Assembly (NCBI GenBank): GCA_037176885.1
Contig: JAWWNJ010000159.1
Coordinates: 372,001 to 436,000 of the forward strand
Direction of reading: 5' to 3'
Source of the DNA: Favolaschia claudopus
Taxonomy: Eukaryota > Basidiomycota > Agaricomycetes > Agaricales > Mycenaceae
DNA length: 64,000 nt
Of the stretch, positions 11,601 to 22,980 are shown piece after piece. Each line of letters begins with the position of its first letter. The first letter of the stretch is position 1. A program made the translations under genes and the position numbers. Under the pieces are notes generated by a model. It was not told where the DNA came from and made no database searches. It worked only from the letters and a program-made list of their open reading frames with translations.

Positions 11601-13085
11601 TTCCTCGTCAAGCGTAGCAAGAGTCGATGCAGACGCCGCACGCCGGTGAGAGCCAGACGGAGGGGGGGGAGCGGCTACGGCAGTGCTGTTTCTTCGAGTG
11701 TTCCTAGACCCGACACTCGACAACGAGAGTTGACTGGTGCTCGCATTTGGTGGTGGCAATCCTGCGGGCGGCCGACTGGCATTCGACGACACCGACGCGC
11801 GTGAGCGACTAGCTACATGTGAAACAGGAGCTCTTGAAGGAGCCGCGAAGTCGATACTGGTGACACGGGGATGAGGAGTTTGCTGTTCGGGTGGAACGGG
11901 TGGGCCAGCAGCAGTGTGTCCCGAGCTGGAAACCGAGACAGACGCGGGTCGTTGTGGCTGCTGCTGTGCAGGTGCAGGCTGATTGTTATTGATAACGACC
12001 GTCACGGGCGGAGGAGGCTGGGGAGGTGCGGATTCAGCAGGCGCCACCGGTGGAGGAGGCTCAGGTTGCGCTTGCTGCTGGGGTACACTCCGCACCGACC
12101 TCCGTCGCTGAGGTGGTGGTGGTTGATGTTGGGGAGGAGGAGGTTGTGGCTCCGCCTCCACCGCCCTCGAAGCAGCTGTACTCGTACGCCCGCTTCTCCT
12201 CCTCGCCGTTCTCTCCGCGTGACGAGCAGCCGCCAACGCAGCCCGCATCTCCTGCTGTTGTTGCTCGATACGTGTCTCCGCCTCAGCCAACCGTCTCCTC
12301 TGCTCCTGCTCACGTCTCTCCCTCTCCCTCGCCGCCGCCGCCGCAATCATCCTCCCATGCTCATACCCTTCATTGAATCCATCTTTGTGTCCCTCCGCCC
12401 TCGCCACATGCGCCTTGTTCTCCGTATGCAATCTCCTCGCAAGCGACCTCGCCTTCCCCGCCTTCTCCTCCGCGTCATCCCTCTGCGCCTCGAGCATTCT
12501 CACGACATCCTGCGCACGCTCGATTTCCGAGCGCGCTGCATTGAGCTGAACTTCATACATCGTCAGTTGTGCTTGAGCGGTAGCGGCTTTGTGCTGTGCT
12601 GCAGAGGCATCGGAGAATTTTTGCGACACCAACGCCAGCTTTTTCGTCGAGTCGAGGACCGAGTCGGGTTGGTATGACGCGTCGAGCTGTGTGAGGGCAT
12701 TATGGAGCAGTCGCCTGGTTTCTTCTGTTTCCTTATTGGTGGCAAGCAACTCGAGAAGCTCCGCAGCAGAGGTCGGCACATGTCCGTGTCCTTTCGAGTG
12801 AGGGCGCGCATCTGCACTCTGATCGACATAGCTCGAGCGCGGATACGACTTTGTGGGCGGTTTTGGCGGCGTATCGTCGGTGTGGAATCCATTCATCTGC
12901 GCCTCTTGAAACTTGCGTGGATTTGGAGCTGAATGCAGCTTGCTAAACTGTGCGGCCTGAGCGGCTTTAAAGCCATCAACAGAGCTGCCACGAACAGTAG
13001 TCAGTGAGATATGTGTATATTTACAGAGACGCTGAGGCTACACGCACTCGACGCTGCTTTCCAAAGAGGACTCCGAGCTGTTCAT
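8677..13085 (-). CDS. Large low-complexity coiled-coil protein with internal repeats
   Basis: Four exons give 1403 residues: 13048-13085, 10968-12984, 10724-10900 and 8677-10656, with introns of 63, 67 and 67 nt that all conserve frame. The N-terminus is MNSSESSLESSVDSVDGF. Residues about 90-280 form a charged, Ala/Glu/Arg/Gln-rich heptad region (AEEKAGKARSLARRLHTENK) predicted to be coiled coil. A Pro/Gln-rich central part, an Asn tract near residue 575 and an acidic run (EDDEESDDNDDSDSDD, about 777-794) follow. Residues about 940-1160 hold roughly ten degenerate copies of a unit like FTVEPxxRPPSRxG. The C-terminus is Ser/Pro-rich. No catalytic domain is visible. The composition suggests an intrinsically disordered scaffold, perhaps cytoskeletal, polarity-related or a condensate component, but this is inference. 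The unbroken frame over 4.2 kb makes the gene itself secure. Confidence 0.85.
9450..10110 (-). repeat. Degenerate in-frame repeats coding EPxxRPxSR units
   Basis: Within the last exon of the large protein, about ten units repeat with variable spacing. Each codes a core such as VEPVVRPTSRLGGMP, VEPVVRPSSRIG, VEPARPPSRLGNPVSG, AEPGAQPPSRLGN or VEPARPQSRQG. Units differ in length (about 20-32 residues) and have diverged at the DNA level, so they are old duplications kept in frame. Confidence 0.75.
11301..11325 (-). repeat. Trinucleotide tract coding poly-asparagine
   Basis: AAC/AAT triplets on the minus strand code about eight consecutive Asn residues in the large coiled-coil protein. The repeat is frame-preserving and likely length-polymorphic. 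Confidence 0.8.
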
Positions 13086-14660
13086 CACGTCACAATTATG
13101 TCCCGAAATTCGCGAATTTTGGAGTAGAAAGAGAGAATTTGGGGTGAGATTTGGTCGCTAGTCGCAAGAGATGGTTTGCTGAAGGAATCGCGGAGCCAAT
13201 GAGCCGCTATACGCGGTTCAAATGTCTGCGCCAGCGTGGTTGATGTGAAAGAGGTGGCAACATCGGCGCTTAACCTAGCATCCCCTTTAGGCAATCGGTC
13301 CGAAGACGGCTGATTCAACGTTGACAGAAGAGAACTGCTCTCGGAAAGGGAAAACAAAAGCACGTTTGAGCAGATAGCAAAAGAGGGTACAGAGGCACCC
13401 CTTACAGTGTTTTTTTGGATCCCACGGTTTGATATGGCGGACAAGGGCGAATAAAATTCATTCTTGAGTTCTCGAGTTGGACACAGTCTGTATGCTGTTG
13501 CCTGCTGGCCGAGGGGATACACTATAGTAATCGTGCGGAGGTTACTGAGCAATGATCCGACTCTACGGAAAATTGAAGCGTTAAATGCCTCATACTGAGT
13601 CCTGAAAAGAGTAAGATCGAACTTGGCGGGCACGCACCTGGGGATAGACTGCGCTACTGCGAGCACCCAGAGGGCTGCAAGAGATTTGCAACGCCATCCA
13701 ACAGTTCATATCATAACTCACTTTATAGATACTATTCAAATGAATCCCTAGGCCAGGTCCACGAAACCGGCTGAGGAAATCGGCTTGACGGGAGTCCGGG
13801 ACACAAAGGACCACACCGCATCCTCGCCCTCTTCAGATAACAACACCAGTTACCAAAGACCTGAAAGACGGTAGAACCAACGAGACCCTAAATTCAGATT
13901 CCAGAGACTCAGCCGACGCCTAGCTAGAGGCTGATTTCGCGAGGCGGCCAGAAGTCCTTCTTGAGTCCTTCTTAAAGTGTCTGACTTCCGTTAGGGCGGG
14001 AATCGACGGGAGAGGTGAAGGGACGCGGAAAGCCTTAGAGAGGCGGTATAGGAGGGGATGTTGACGACGGATTATTGAGTCAAGAGGAAGTCGCAATGAT
14101 GGATCTTGGAAATGAAATTTGATACACGCGATCACGTGAAATTATTCCCTTGGCGTCAGGTCGCGTCGCGGTCCTAGAAATGTTTCCAAGAGACTATGAC
14201 AGGAGAGACTAGGGCAGCATGTATTCCTCGCCGTCTTACCACGTCTAGCACGGAGTACCGACACTATTAATAAATTATTTCTCTCCAAATTTCCCAAGCA
14301 TAGAATTCAACTGCGTGCTAGTGTGGGATATAAGCTAGCATATAAAGATACAGAGCCAGACTACGTTCTCGGATTAGCTCACTTCGTAAATGAATTACTC
14401 TCGAGCTGCTTGTCGCTGAACTGAACGGTTGATACAGCGGAATTGAATGCACTGTGAATCAAAACTCCTCAGAGTCTATATTCGGACAGAAATCTAGGAT
14501 AAGTATGAACCCCCCCTACGACTACAACACATCGAACTTCTCCTTCATCTCCTTCATAGATTTCATGAGTAGGACAGCATGCTCAAGTTGAACTTACTCT
14601 CATCCCCCGACACCATCACTGATGGCGGATCACTTGCCTCGCTGCCGAGACCTCTCCACA
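13086..14660. other. Gene-poor interval
   Basis: Upstream of the large protein. Minus-strand frames at about 13090-13810 lack splice logic and recognisable motifs, and the longest simply runs into the start codon of the next gene. Tracts near 14280 and 14340 are AT-rich. I see no RNA gene or mobile element. Confidence 0.35.
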
Positions 14661-15050
14661 ATGTCCAACCAACACCAACGAGGCTCAGAATTCCTACGGA
14701 AAACCGTCCCTCCTGCCCAAGCCCGCCGCATCCGCATCATGGTCATTGCTTTCCCCATCCTCGTCGTAACAGGCTGTACGTATGATCATCTTCAAATCAT
14801 CTTCTCTTTGAAAAAGATTCGGAAAATGTCCCAGAGGGAAAAGAAATGTAGTACCTGTCTGCTGATATCTGCTATGATGATTTCCCTGGATCTTCGCTGT
14901 AGTAACCCGCGCGTTCTAGACACCATCCTCGACCGGATGCTGAACGACAAAAGCAGTTCGTCTTCAGTAATACGGCAAGGTCCCAGGGCCACGTCGCCTT
15001 CGACACATGTACGGTCAAGCCCGAACCCCGAGTTTGAAGTGAGTGCTTGA
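14661..15050 (+). CDS. Small membrane protein, probably mitochondrial (tentative)
   Basis: The start is the ATG at 14661. Exon 1 (14661-14775) codes a basic N-terminus with the segment RGSEFLRKTVPPAQARRIRI and then a hydrophobic stretch MVIAFPILVVTG. A GTACGT donor follows; the best acceptor (AG at 14918-14919) adds YTILDRMLNDKSS and a Ser-rich tail, ending with TGA at 15048-15050. The result is a single-helix protein of about 80 residues. The N-terminal half looks like small fungal inner-membrane proteins with a PPAQARR-type motif, but I cannot name it. The second exon is uncertain because the 144-nt intron is long for this window. Confidence 0.45.
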   Translation: MSNQHQRGSEFLRKTVPPAQARRIRIMVIAFPILVVTGCTYDHLQIIFSLKKIRKMSQREKKCSTCLLISAMMISLDLRCSNPRVLDTILDRMLNDKSSSSSVIRQGPRATSPSTHVRSSPNPEFEVSA

Positions 15051-16661
15051 TGAGTCTGACGACAGCCCGACCGAGCTTCTACCTTCTACCTCATTGACGT
15101 TATGTCTCGCAGAAATAATCGCCCTGTGGACCAGCTTCTTGCGCAGGGCCCTCGCATTGCACTTTGATACACAAAGAATTTACGACGCATCTATAGCAAA
15201 CGAATGTCCGTTGTACGCTAGACAACCACTCTTCTATCCAGGCATTTTTCCGGGGAACTCCTTCTGTCACAAACATCTCTCTACACCATTTATAACCTAT
15301 CTTCCGAACGCAGCAAACACACGTATGATGCATCGTCTGCTACCGGCGGAACATTGGCTAGGTCTCAAAAATAGTCTCTCCTAGCTTCGATATGTGCACC
15401 GAAGGCCGAAATCCCCGTACACAGCAAGCTTTGGATGTTCTCTTCGATTCGTTACCCCAGATTTCAAGTGCTAACTGCTCAAAGAAGATCGGTTCGCTTC
15501 GGATCCCCGACCCACCGCGCGCATGCAGACAACTAATAGTATACAGAGGTTTCCACCTACAACCCGCATTGAGGAAGCTCTGACAACACCGCGACCACAT
15601 CACCCATGCACCGAGGCTGCATCCCGTCATTGTGTCCGCCCTTCGAATCGGCGGCACGTTTGCAGGCGGGCATCGGGTCCCTGAGCGGTCTAGATGCTGC
15701 TCGTCGTTGAGCTGCGCGAAAAATTACAACGGTGGGTTGACATGATGCTCTACGTCTGCCATCCGAAATCAGAAGTCAAAGATATCTCAAGCTCAATCAG
15801 GAGGAACTTCATTCCCAGAACAAGACATACCTGTCCTGTTCAGTGAAAATAAACCACATATTCTCAATGAGGTACCCTCTGCCGGCGGCAGAATTCGCAA
15901 AATCTCCGTTCTCCTTCTGTCAAACATTCTCCGCCGCCATAGAACACATCCTTCTCACCCACCTAGAAACGTCCTTCAGAGTTGAAAACGAGTTCGTGTC
16001 ATCCTTCTGCAGCACCGCTCATCGCAAACCGAGGTACATTTTTTAACGTCAATTGAATTCAATGAACCCTGACCATGGCGCGATCGAGTAGTACTCAATC
16101 CTTTCTTCAACGCCGCGATCCCAAGTGCATAGGTAGCTCGCAAAGATGTCAAGTCGCATCCCATTATGACCAGATGCAGACAAGTTATTGGTACGACTGA
16201 TGTTTGGCCCTTGAATGGGGATGTAACCGTTCTTAACTTCCTCACTTTACCTTCAACACTGGCTTCGGTTCATCTGAATCCGCAGAATCGAACTCAAGAG
16301 TAAGGAATCTAGCTCATGCACATACACCTTCAAGACCAAGCTCATGAGTCAGAGGTAGTGACTTGGGGGAGGTAATCGTCGTGCAGATCTGATGTTCTGT
16401 TTGAGCAGAATTTTTCCAACAACATCTGGTGCCAACAGAGGAAAACGATTCCGGTCGCGCAAAAACCTCGCAAACGACAGATTATGTCTCGAAGACTCAA
16501 TGCACAGGTGTGGCGTCAAGATGATATATTGATACATTATATTTTTTGTTGCAACCGAATGCTTTCTGTAGATTGAGAAAATTCAAGTCAGTAAATGAAA
16601 GCAAAAGACAGAGAGACTCACGTCGGTTTATTTGGCTAATTTCCTCATCTCGATCTCGTCT
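15051..16661. other. Gene-poor interval
   Basis: No frame here shows a recognisable motif or a consistent series of exons. It may contain the 3' UTRs of the flanking convergent genes. I see nothing else. Confidence 0.35.
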
Positions 16662-17120
16662 TCACCTCCCCTCCGGTTTCCGTCCACCGCTCTCACTACC
16701 CTGCGGACCCTGCTGCTTCGTACTCTGCGTAGTCTCCTGCGGATTGCTCCCCTTCTCCTCCTCATAGTGCTCCTTGCCCCCATACCGCTGATGCTCCCCC
16801 GGCGCATGATACGGCCGCTCGCCACTCATCGTGCTATACTCCTCCATCCCCGTCTTCTTCTCTCCATCCTCAGGCTTCTGCCCCTGCGCATTGGTTACAC
16901 CTGCCTCAACACCAGCGGCACTCCACCGCCCAGATGGAGCCTCATGCGGTTTTTGTACGTTCTCTGACGACGGGTCGACGCGATGGACCGTGGAATCGAC
17001 GGCGGGTGACGAATCGACTTCTTTCGAGTAGGAATCGGTGGTGTGCCAGCGGGAAGTCGCGGGGAGTGCGAGGCGACGAGAGCCGGATTGGATAGGGCGT
17101 ATGAGAGATTTAGAAAACAT
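16662..17120 (-). CDS. Small hydrophilic protein with mitochondrial presequence
   Basis: An uninterrupted frame from the ATG at 17120 to the stop at 16662 (152 residues). The first 30 residues (MFSKSLIRPIQSGSRRLALP) are basic, hydroxylated and lack acidic residues, as in a mitochondrial targeting sequence. The rest is hydrophilic and rich in Gly, Glu, Ser and Gln (for example GERPYHAPGEHQRYGGKE) and is likely disordered. Proteins of this type are conserved in agaricomycetes without known function. No introns are needed. In-frame codons upstream of 17120 start only with TTG, so the ATG is preferred. Confidence 0.65.
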   Translation of the reverse strand: MFSKSLIRPIQSGSRRLALPATSRWHTTDSYSKEVDSSPAVDSTVHRVDPSSENVQKPHEAPSGRWSAAGVEAGVTNAQGQKPEDGEKKTGMEEYSTMSGERPYHAPGEHQRYGGKEHYEEEKGSNPQETTQSTKQQGPQGSESGGRKPEGR

Positions 17121-17868
17121 TGGGAGGGCTGTGGTGGTGAAGGACAAACTGAAAGGCGGGTTTTGGCCAGCAAGTCGCCAAGAGTCGCCAAGTATGACGC
17201 GTCACGTTAGAATCGACGTCATTTAATCATGCACACGTGAAAACGGCGATTGCCGTTCGTTGATGTGCCACGTCACCAACCTTTGACCTCTTTCATTCGG
17301 CCACTACCAAACCACAACGCCGAGCCGCGTCCGATATTGGAACGATGTAACAACAGCCGTCCAAACTCATTCTGATTCAATCTACATGCTGTCCGCGATC
17401 TAAAGAGTACCATCTCAACCTTGCCAACGTTTCTCAATCATCATCCCCCGGGCCCGTCAACTCAAAATGACATGACTGCTTACTATTCTCAGCCTGGCTG
17501 AGCAAGAATATCCCACTCAATCAACCCAGACAACGGAGGAACTGTGCTCGAAACGGAATATTTCCGGTACACTTTTGGTTTCCCTGTATTGAACGGTGTC
17601 AAGGTACTCGACATGATCTTGCCAAAGGCCCACTTGAACTCGATAAATCCAGGTCGTAGATCGCAGCACTTCAGCATACATCTTGCCATGGTTCACCAGT
17701 CTTCCTCTGATTGCGTTTGTTGAGAAACTCAACACAAAGATTTCAACAATTCGCCTTGCACTCAGTCTGGGATGTGACCTGTTCATCGAATTGTCTCTAT
17801 CGTCTTCCTGAAAATGCTTCCCTCTATCCTCTGTCTCCTAAGTTTCTCTGCTATGGCAACTTTGCGAC
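17121..17868. other. Intergenic region left of the MITE
   Basis: No convincing gene. A short plus-strand frame from about 17711 reads up to the MITE boundary and would continue beyond it if the element and one target copy were removed (see findings). Confidence 0.3.
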
Positions 17869-17874
17869 CTCATC

Positions 17875-18516
17875 GAGGACCCCCGGTAATCACCTATGAT
17901 GCCTGCCCGGGAAAATCTGGATTTTGGGACGTCTTATCCGGACCCCAAAACGGGGAAATCTCATCCGAATTTGGACCTGGCCTCGCCCAAGGTCGATGTT
18001 TTATCCGACTTGTTGACCAGGCCCCAGAAAATCAGCTAAAATCAAGAAATAATCAATATGTCTCTTCCTTACCGTTCAAATGGTCCTTCGGCTGAAAGAG
18101 GCTTTATTTAGTCCGGGCATCCTCTTTGGGTGCTTAACCTACTGAATCTAACGTTGATTGCCATGGTCCGCTAGCTGCCGGCCGGTTCGCAATGGTGAGA
18201 TGACAGTCGGCATTTTTGAGCTGAGATTTCACCTGATCCGCGCTGATTGCCAGTGATTCAGCTAGAAACTGTGCCGATTTGGTCCACAGTCAGCCGCACT
18301 CTCTCGTCAGAGCGACTTGCCGGCCGAAGTTATCCGAACTTCGCCCAGGGCTGGTCGGCACCTCCCATGCGTTATCCGAATTTTCGCCCAGCCTTGGCCA
18401 CCCGGAAGCTCGATTTCTCATCCGAATTCGTCCTGGGTTCGCGCGATTTTTGGGCATGTTTTATCCGAATCAAAATTTTCGCGGGCAGGCTTCATAGGTG
18501 ATTACCGGGGGTCCTC
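17875..18516. mobile_element. MITE-like non-autonomous DNA transposon
   Basis: A 642-bp element bounded by imperfect terminal inverted repeats of about 45 bp. The left end reads GAGGACCCCCGGTAATCA and the reverse complement of the right end matches it closely, including the following CCTATGA-GCCTGCCCG block. The 6-bp sequence CTCATC lies directly outside both ends (17869-17874 and 18517-18522), consistent with a target-site duplication. The interior repeats the word TTATCCGAA or CTCATCCGAAT at least six times close to the ends, like subterminal transposase-binding repeats. No transposase frame is present, so mobility would depend on an autonomous relative elsewhere. The superfamily is not clear; a 6-bp duplication does not fit hAT (8), Mutator (9-11) or Tc1/mariner (TA). 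Confidence 0.8.
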
Positions 18517-18522
18517 CTCATC

Positions 18523-19443
18523 GACACTCAAGGTATCGGAGGCGATAACTCTTTCTCCGCGGCCGTCTTCAACTGAGGAGGAAGCGGGACACCGGCAAAC
18601 TTCTCGAGAAGAAGGTGTTGTCATCAAGTAAATCGCCAACGTCTGATATCTCTTTTACCATCGCAGCCAATTGCAGCGAATACTACTCAACAGTATTCGA
18701 CGCTGCCTGAACACCGATCTCCCACTGACGATGCTTCTTCCCTCGGAGTTCCAATTCTCGCTCCCCTTCTCCCTATCAAGAAGTAAGAATCCGCTGATGA
18801 CCATGGCCCAGGGTAGCTACCTCCGGCGTAGCTTGCCACAAATTGGCACACCGCACGATGATCCTTCAAGTACATCAATGCATGAAGCTTTGAAGCCTCA
18901 ACCTTGTTGATTGTCGCATCCCTGGTTTCACACCTTCAACCGCTCCACTCCATAGCTGCCTATTGCGGTCGTTCGATAATTATCGGAATCTGAAGCATCC
19001 GCTATACCCTACCAATCAATGCATAAAGGTCTTGTGAACTTCCACATCCGAGAGTCTTTAACCGCGGGTGTGTTCTAAGGCAGCTATTCAACTACCCGCA
19101 AAAAGTCAATCACATCGCGCCTTCCCAGGCTTTGCAGCCGCAGAATCATACTCGTCCGTTGCGTGTATTTTTACACTGACGCTGTACCTTTAAACCGGCC
19201 TTGGCTGCTAAATTTGACAACCATCAAGGAAGAAGTTCTGACACACTCCTCAGTCTTTATCGGTGATAACTCTTCGGCTTCCCTCACCACGCGCTGTCCT
19301 GCCGATTGGGGGAGATCGCGACAAAGATCGGTTCGAGGCCATTAAGTTGGTTCCCGTGGAATAAAACTGGACTCGGCGTTTGTTTGCTTGCTGCCTCGTT
19401 CCCCCCAACACGACGAATCGGACAGACTTGACGACGTCTTACA
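18523..19443. other. Intergenic region right of the MITE
   Basis: No supported gene. The last 100 bases should contain the promoter and 5' UTR of the DUF6534 gene. Confidence 0.3.
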
Positions 19444-21331
19444 ATGGCTGAGAAAGCGCCTTCGCCACAGGATCTGTGAGTGCCTGTTGTCTATCCAGCT
19501 CGTTCTCCCCAAGTTGCTTACGAATATCGTTCTGTAGGCTAGGCCCGTACTACTTTGGTGTGGTACTGGGGACGTTTTTCTACGGTGTAAGCGAACGGCT
19601 TTCTTCGCTTGAATCGCTTCCATTTGCGCTGACACTTCGCTTAGATTCTCGTACTTCAGGTGACCTCCTAGCCACCTTCCGTTTTTCTCGGGCTATACTC
19701 ACTTATTTTTCTCAACCGGATAGGTCATCACATACTACCAAAGTTTTAAGAAGGACAAGCTCTGGCTTCGTCTTTTTGTGAGTCGTTGATTCCCAGAATA
19801 TTTTCTCATGGTTGTAACAATTATTGGCCTTTGGCACAGATCTTGTACCTGTTCGTCGCCGAAACAGCCAGTACTGCCGTATCGATAGCCATGATCTACG
19901 AGCCGCTCGTCGGGCAATTCGGTATGTACTCCGATGCATCTGAAAGACAGTAGTTCAATACTCGCGAAGGTCAAGTGACACCGGAAGGGATTCCGAAGCC
20001 CATGTTTTTCTTCCCCAGCTGTGAGCTCTCGGCTGTCGAGGTATTCTCATAGTAATTAACCTCATTTCTTCACAGTACTCCCTGGTCGTACGTCCCATTT
20101 TTGAATGCCGGTCAAGACTGAAATTCATTTTTACGCACAGAACCATTTTTGGAGGTGCGCAGATATTCCCCCACCCATACCAAGAGTTTTGAAGGGTCGC
20201 TACCTCCCAGGTGGCCGTATTTGTACCGGTACAATTTTTCTACAGTTGGAGGATAAGCGTGATAATGCGCAACTACATCATGGCCGTCCTTATTTGTCTT
20301 ACCTCCATACTTTCTGCGGGTGAGCGCTTTTTTTGTTTAAGTGACTTCCCTCCAAGTTTCACTCACATACGACTTTCAGTTGGAGCCATCTGGACGGGCA
20401 TCGTCGTTCACAACGTCAAAAACTACCTACGCAAGCCCGAAGTCAACAACAGCGCCCTCATATGGTCCGTCTCTGCTGCAGGTATGTATGCTATACTTCG
20501 GTTTTTGTTGGCGTATGAAACACCACTCAATGTTGATCTGCGTCAGGCGCGGACGTCCTTATTACAGCATCCCTCTTTTGGAGCTTGGTGAGTAATTGTT
20601 GCTGTGTACACTCTTGCCAATTCACCCCCGCTCACACGTCTCGCTGCAGAGAACCAGACGTACCGGTATACGCAAAACCGATGATACTATAAATACTATC
20701 ATTCGAAGTACGCTTCTGTGTCTCCGGTTCTTTGGGCGTTTGATATTTATTTGTCCGGTGTAGATGCGATCCAGACCGGCGCTTTAACTGTGGTATTCAC
20801 GCTTCTTGACGTCGTTCTCTTCGTCGCGCTGGATCACAGCACATTGTCAGTACTCTGCCACCTCTTCCTCCATATCTCACTTTCCTGTTAATCAACGGTC
20901 TCTGACTAAATCGTATGACAGAAACTTCGTCTTCGACTTCGCACTCCCCAAATTATACAGCAACGCTCTCGTCTCGACCTTAAACGCCCGCGCCGGAGGT
21001 GTCACCGGCAGCCATGCACCTAACGTGCTATTCTCAGGCTCTGGTTCGGGGGTGGGTATTATTCATATTCTTAAATTCGCCGTCCAGGACGGATTATGAT
21101 ATCTAACGTGATTTGCAGTCGAACTCTCATTCTCGACAGGCTGGATCTCTGCACCAGTTGCCTTCCGTGAGTGTCGAACTTGCTGAATTAATTAATTGGA
21201 ATCACTTAAATCTCCGCCAGGCCCATAAACTTGTCATCGAAATGAACACCGTCGTCGAGCGGGAAGACGATATGCTTGCTTTGGGTGATCGTCGCACGCA
21301 TAGCGACCACCCGTATGCGGAACCTAAGTAG
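19444..21331 (+). CDS. DUF6534-type multi-helix membrane protein
   Basis: Many short exons from the ATG at 19444 (MAEKAPSPQDL) to the stop at 21331. Successive exons give hydrophobic helices: LGPYYFGVVLGTFFYG, VITYYQSFKKDKLWLRLF, ILYLFVAETASTAVSIAM, VQFFYSWRISVIM, VGAIWTGIVVHNVKNYL and a helix reading TGALTVVFTLLDVVLFVA. The loop motif KTDDTINTIIRSTL and the block FDFALPKLYSNALVSTLNAR are hallmarks of the DUF6534 domain, widespread in agaricomycetes. The tail AHKLVIEMNTVVEREDD is also typical. The topology of about seven helices resembles receptors, but no ligand or function is known. Some internal exon borders (20000-20250) are approximate. Confidence 0.8.
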
Positions 21332-22224
21332 GAAGCGAGGAAGAAAGGACTCCGAAGGAGGGGGGTCTGTATAACTCACTGTACATTCTTTGCTTTCTGC
21401 TAGCGAATGCACTGGTCGTTGTCCCGCGATGGGGTGGAACCTCTTGTTTGCCAGTGGGTCATATAGAATTCGATGGAGTCGAGGGACAAAAACGGAATGA
21501 TTCCCACCTGCTAATAGTAGAGTTGGTTGTACACTATGTATGTAGTCTGAATCTTTGAACAAATATGGGTTTGGCCGAGTTAAAACTCGATCTCCGCTTC
21601 TTCCTTGAGCCGGTGGTTCGGGATGTTCAATTTTCATTGGGCGCAAGAAACTTCTCCCATCTTTGTTCAACAATTTCCTAATTCTGATGGTGATACTAGT
21701 AGCAGATTTGTTAAACACCTCCGGCGGTACCCCGCGCGAAATCTTCGTACTACCATTGCTCAAAAGCTACATAAGTCCACCCATTATTTTTTAGCAAATT
21801 GTACTTGGGTAAATTTTTCGACCAACCTGTTCGAGTGACACGGGCAATCCAGTCGGCTGCCCAAAAAAATAGCAACAGGCGTACTGTACGGCTGATTTCA
21901 TTTCAAGGATTCTTCGTCAGGATCCTAGCAGTTTGATTGTGTGTCAGTCCAAAAGAATCTCGGCGGCGGGAGTTGGCGGGAGTTTGAAATCGGCGGGGCT
22001 GATCGTTGTGATTGCCGTCAGTGCCGCAAGACCATTCGAAGAGAGCGAAAGTTGACCTGACTCACCTGAGTCGGACGCTGAGAAACTGTAACAAATATTC
22101 CATCCTCACCAGGAAGATATTAATGATGTAGTAGAATATTAATCAAGTTTCACCCCAGACTACTAGCCACAATAACAGAGCAGAGGGATTTTCATTTTTC
22201 TTTCTGGATGGATGGACAAAGTTG
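21332..22224. other. Convergent spacer
   Basis: Spacer between the 3' ends of the DUF6534 gene and a small membrane-protein gene. It is AT-rich near 22090-22150. A long minus-strand frame overlapping the DUF6534 3' end has no motif and is judged a shadow. Nothing else seen. Confidence 0.35.
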
Positions 22225-22850
22225 CTAACTTAGATCAGAGCCAACCAACCCTGCATCGCCCACCAACCGGCAACGGCCCCTCGCCGTCATAAAATACACC
22301 AACGCACAACTAACACTAAAAGCAATCGACTGTCCTGGCGGTGATAATCTACCCAATGTAGCAAGGCTCAAAGCAAGGGGAAAGATGGTCGGAAGCACTC
22401 GGTTGGCGAGAGGGTGCGAATTTTCGAATTCCGACTTTGAACCAAGGCCGAGACGGTCAACGGCATATGTGCCTAGAGGGAATAGACCCATGCATGTTCC
22501 CCACCAGATGCCGAGCCGGGGGGATACGTGGAGGAGGGTTCGGGAGGCGGCGTGGAAGCGGAGGCCCTTGAAGTGTGGAAAATGCGTCTTAGACTCTGGT
22601 TTGACTGAACTTGGACTGAACGCTTCGAATTCAGATACATACCGGACGGGATTTGTAGGCAGCTGCGACCGCGTAAGGAACACCACTAAAGACGGTGCCA
22701 TATGCTGCTGAATTTGAACCGAAAGAAAGCATCGATGCTCTATGAGTGTCGTGGGTGAAATGGGCAAAAGATTTGCTTTTCAATCTTAAAACAACTCACC
22801 CAGACTTAGCAATCGTAAAGATCATTGGATTGCATTTCCGAGCCAGACAT
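22225..22850 (-). CDS. Small 4-helix membrane protein, family copy A (altered N-terminus)
   Basis: A close paralogue of the gene at 23053, transcribed away from it. Exon 2 codes ASMLSFGSNSAAYGTVFSG and VPYAVAAAYKSRP; exon 3 codes GLRFHAASRTLLHVSPRLG, further helices, and ends GDAGLVGSDLS. The hydrophobic profile suggests about four helices. The G-rich YGTxFxGVPYAV motif followed by a basic RPGLR loop is shared by all four copies in this window. The homologous start ATG (22850) leads to a stop after 14 codons, whereas ATG 22825 (MIFTIAKSG) keeps frame with exon 2, so the N-terminal exon is shortened and frame-shifted relative to copy B. It may be expressed with a short N-terminus or be decaying. 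Confidence 0.6.
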
Positions 22851-22980
22851 TGTTCAGTTCAAAGGAGAAGAGAAGGGAAGAGAGGATTGTCGCGTGTGGG
22901 TGTGGGACTGGTTGAGTGTGCACGGCACCCTCCAAACTTCCAGCCGAACTGCCGCCGAGCCGCGTCACTCTGAGCACAGG

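Noticed and set aside
11871..12677. Long plus-strand frame opposite the coiled-coil exon
   Set aside because: Arg/Leu-rich translation is the complementary shadow of a GC-rich, low-complexity exon on the minus strand.
13085..13666. Minus-strand open frame of about 190 codons upstream of the large protein
   Set aside because: It runs straight into the start codon of the real gene, has no ATG-supported motif, no splice logic and no recognisable domain.
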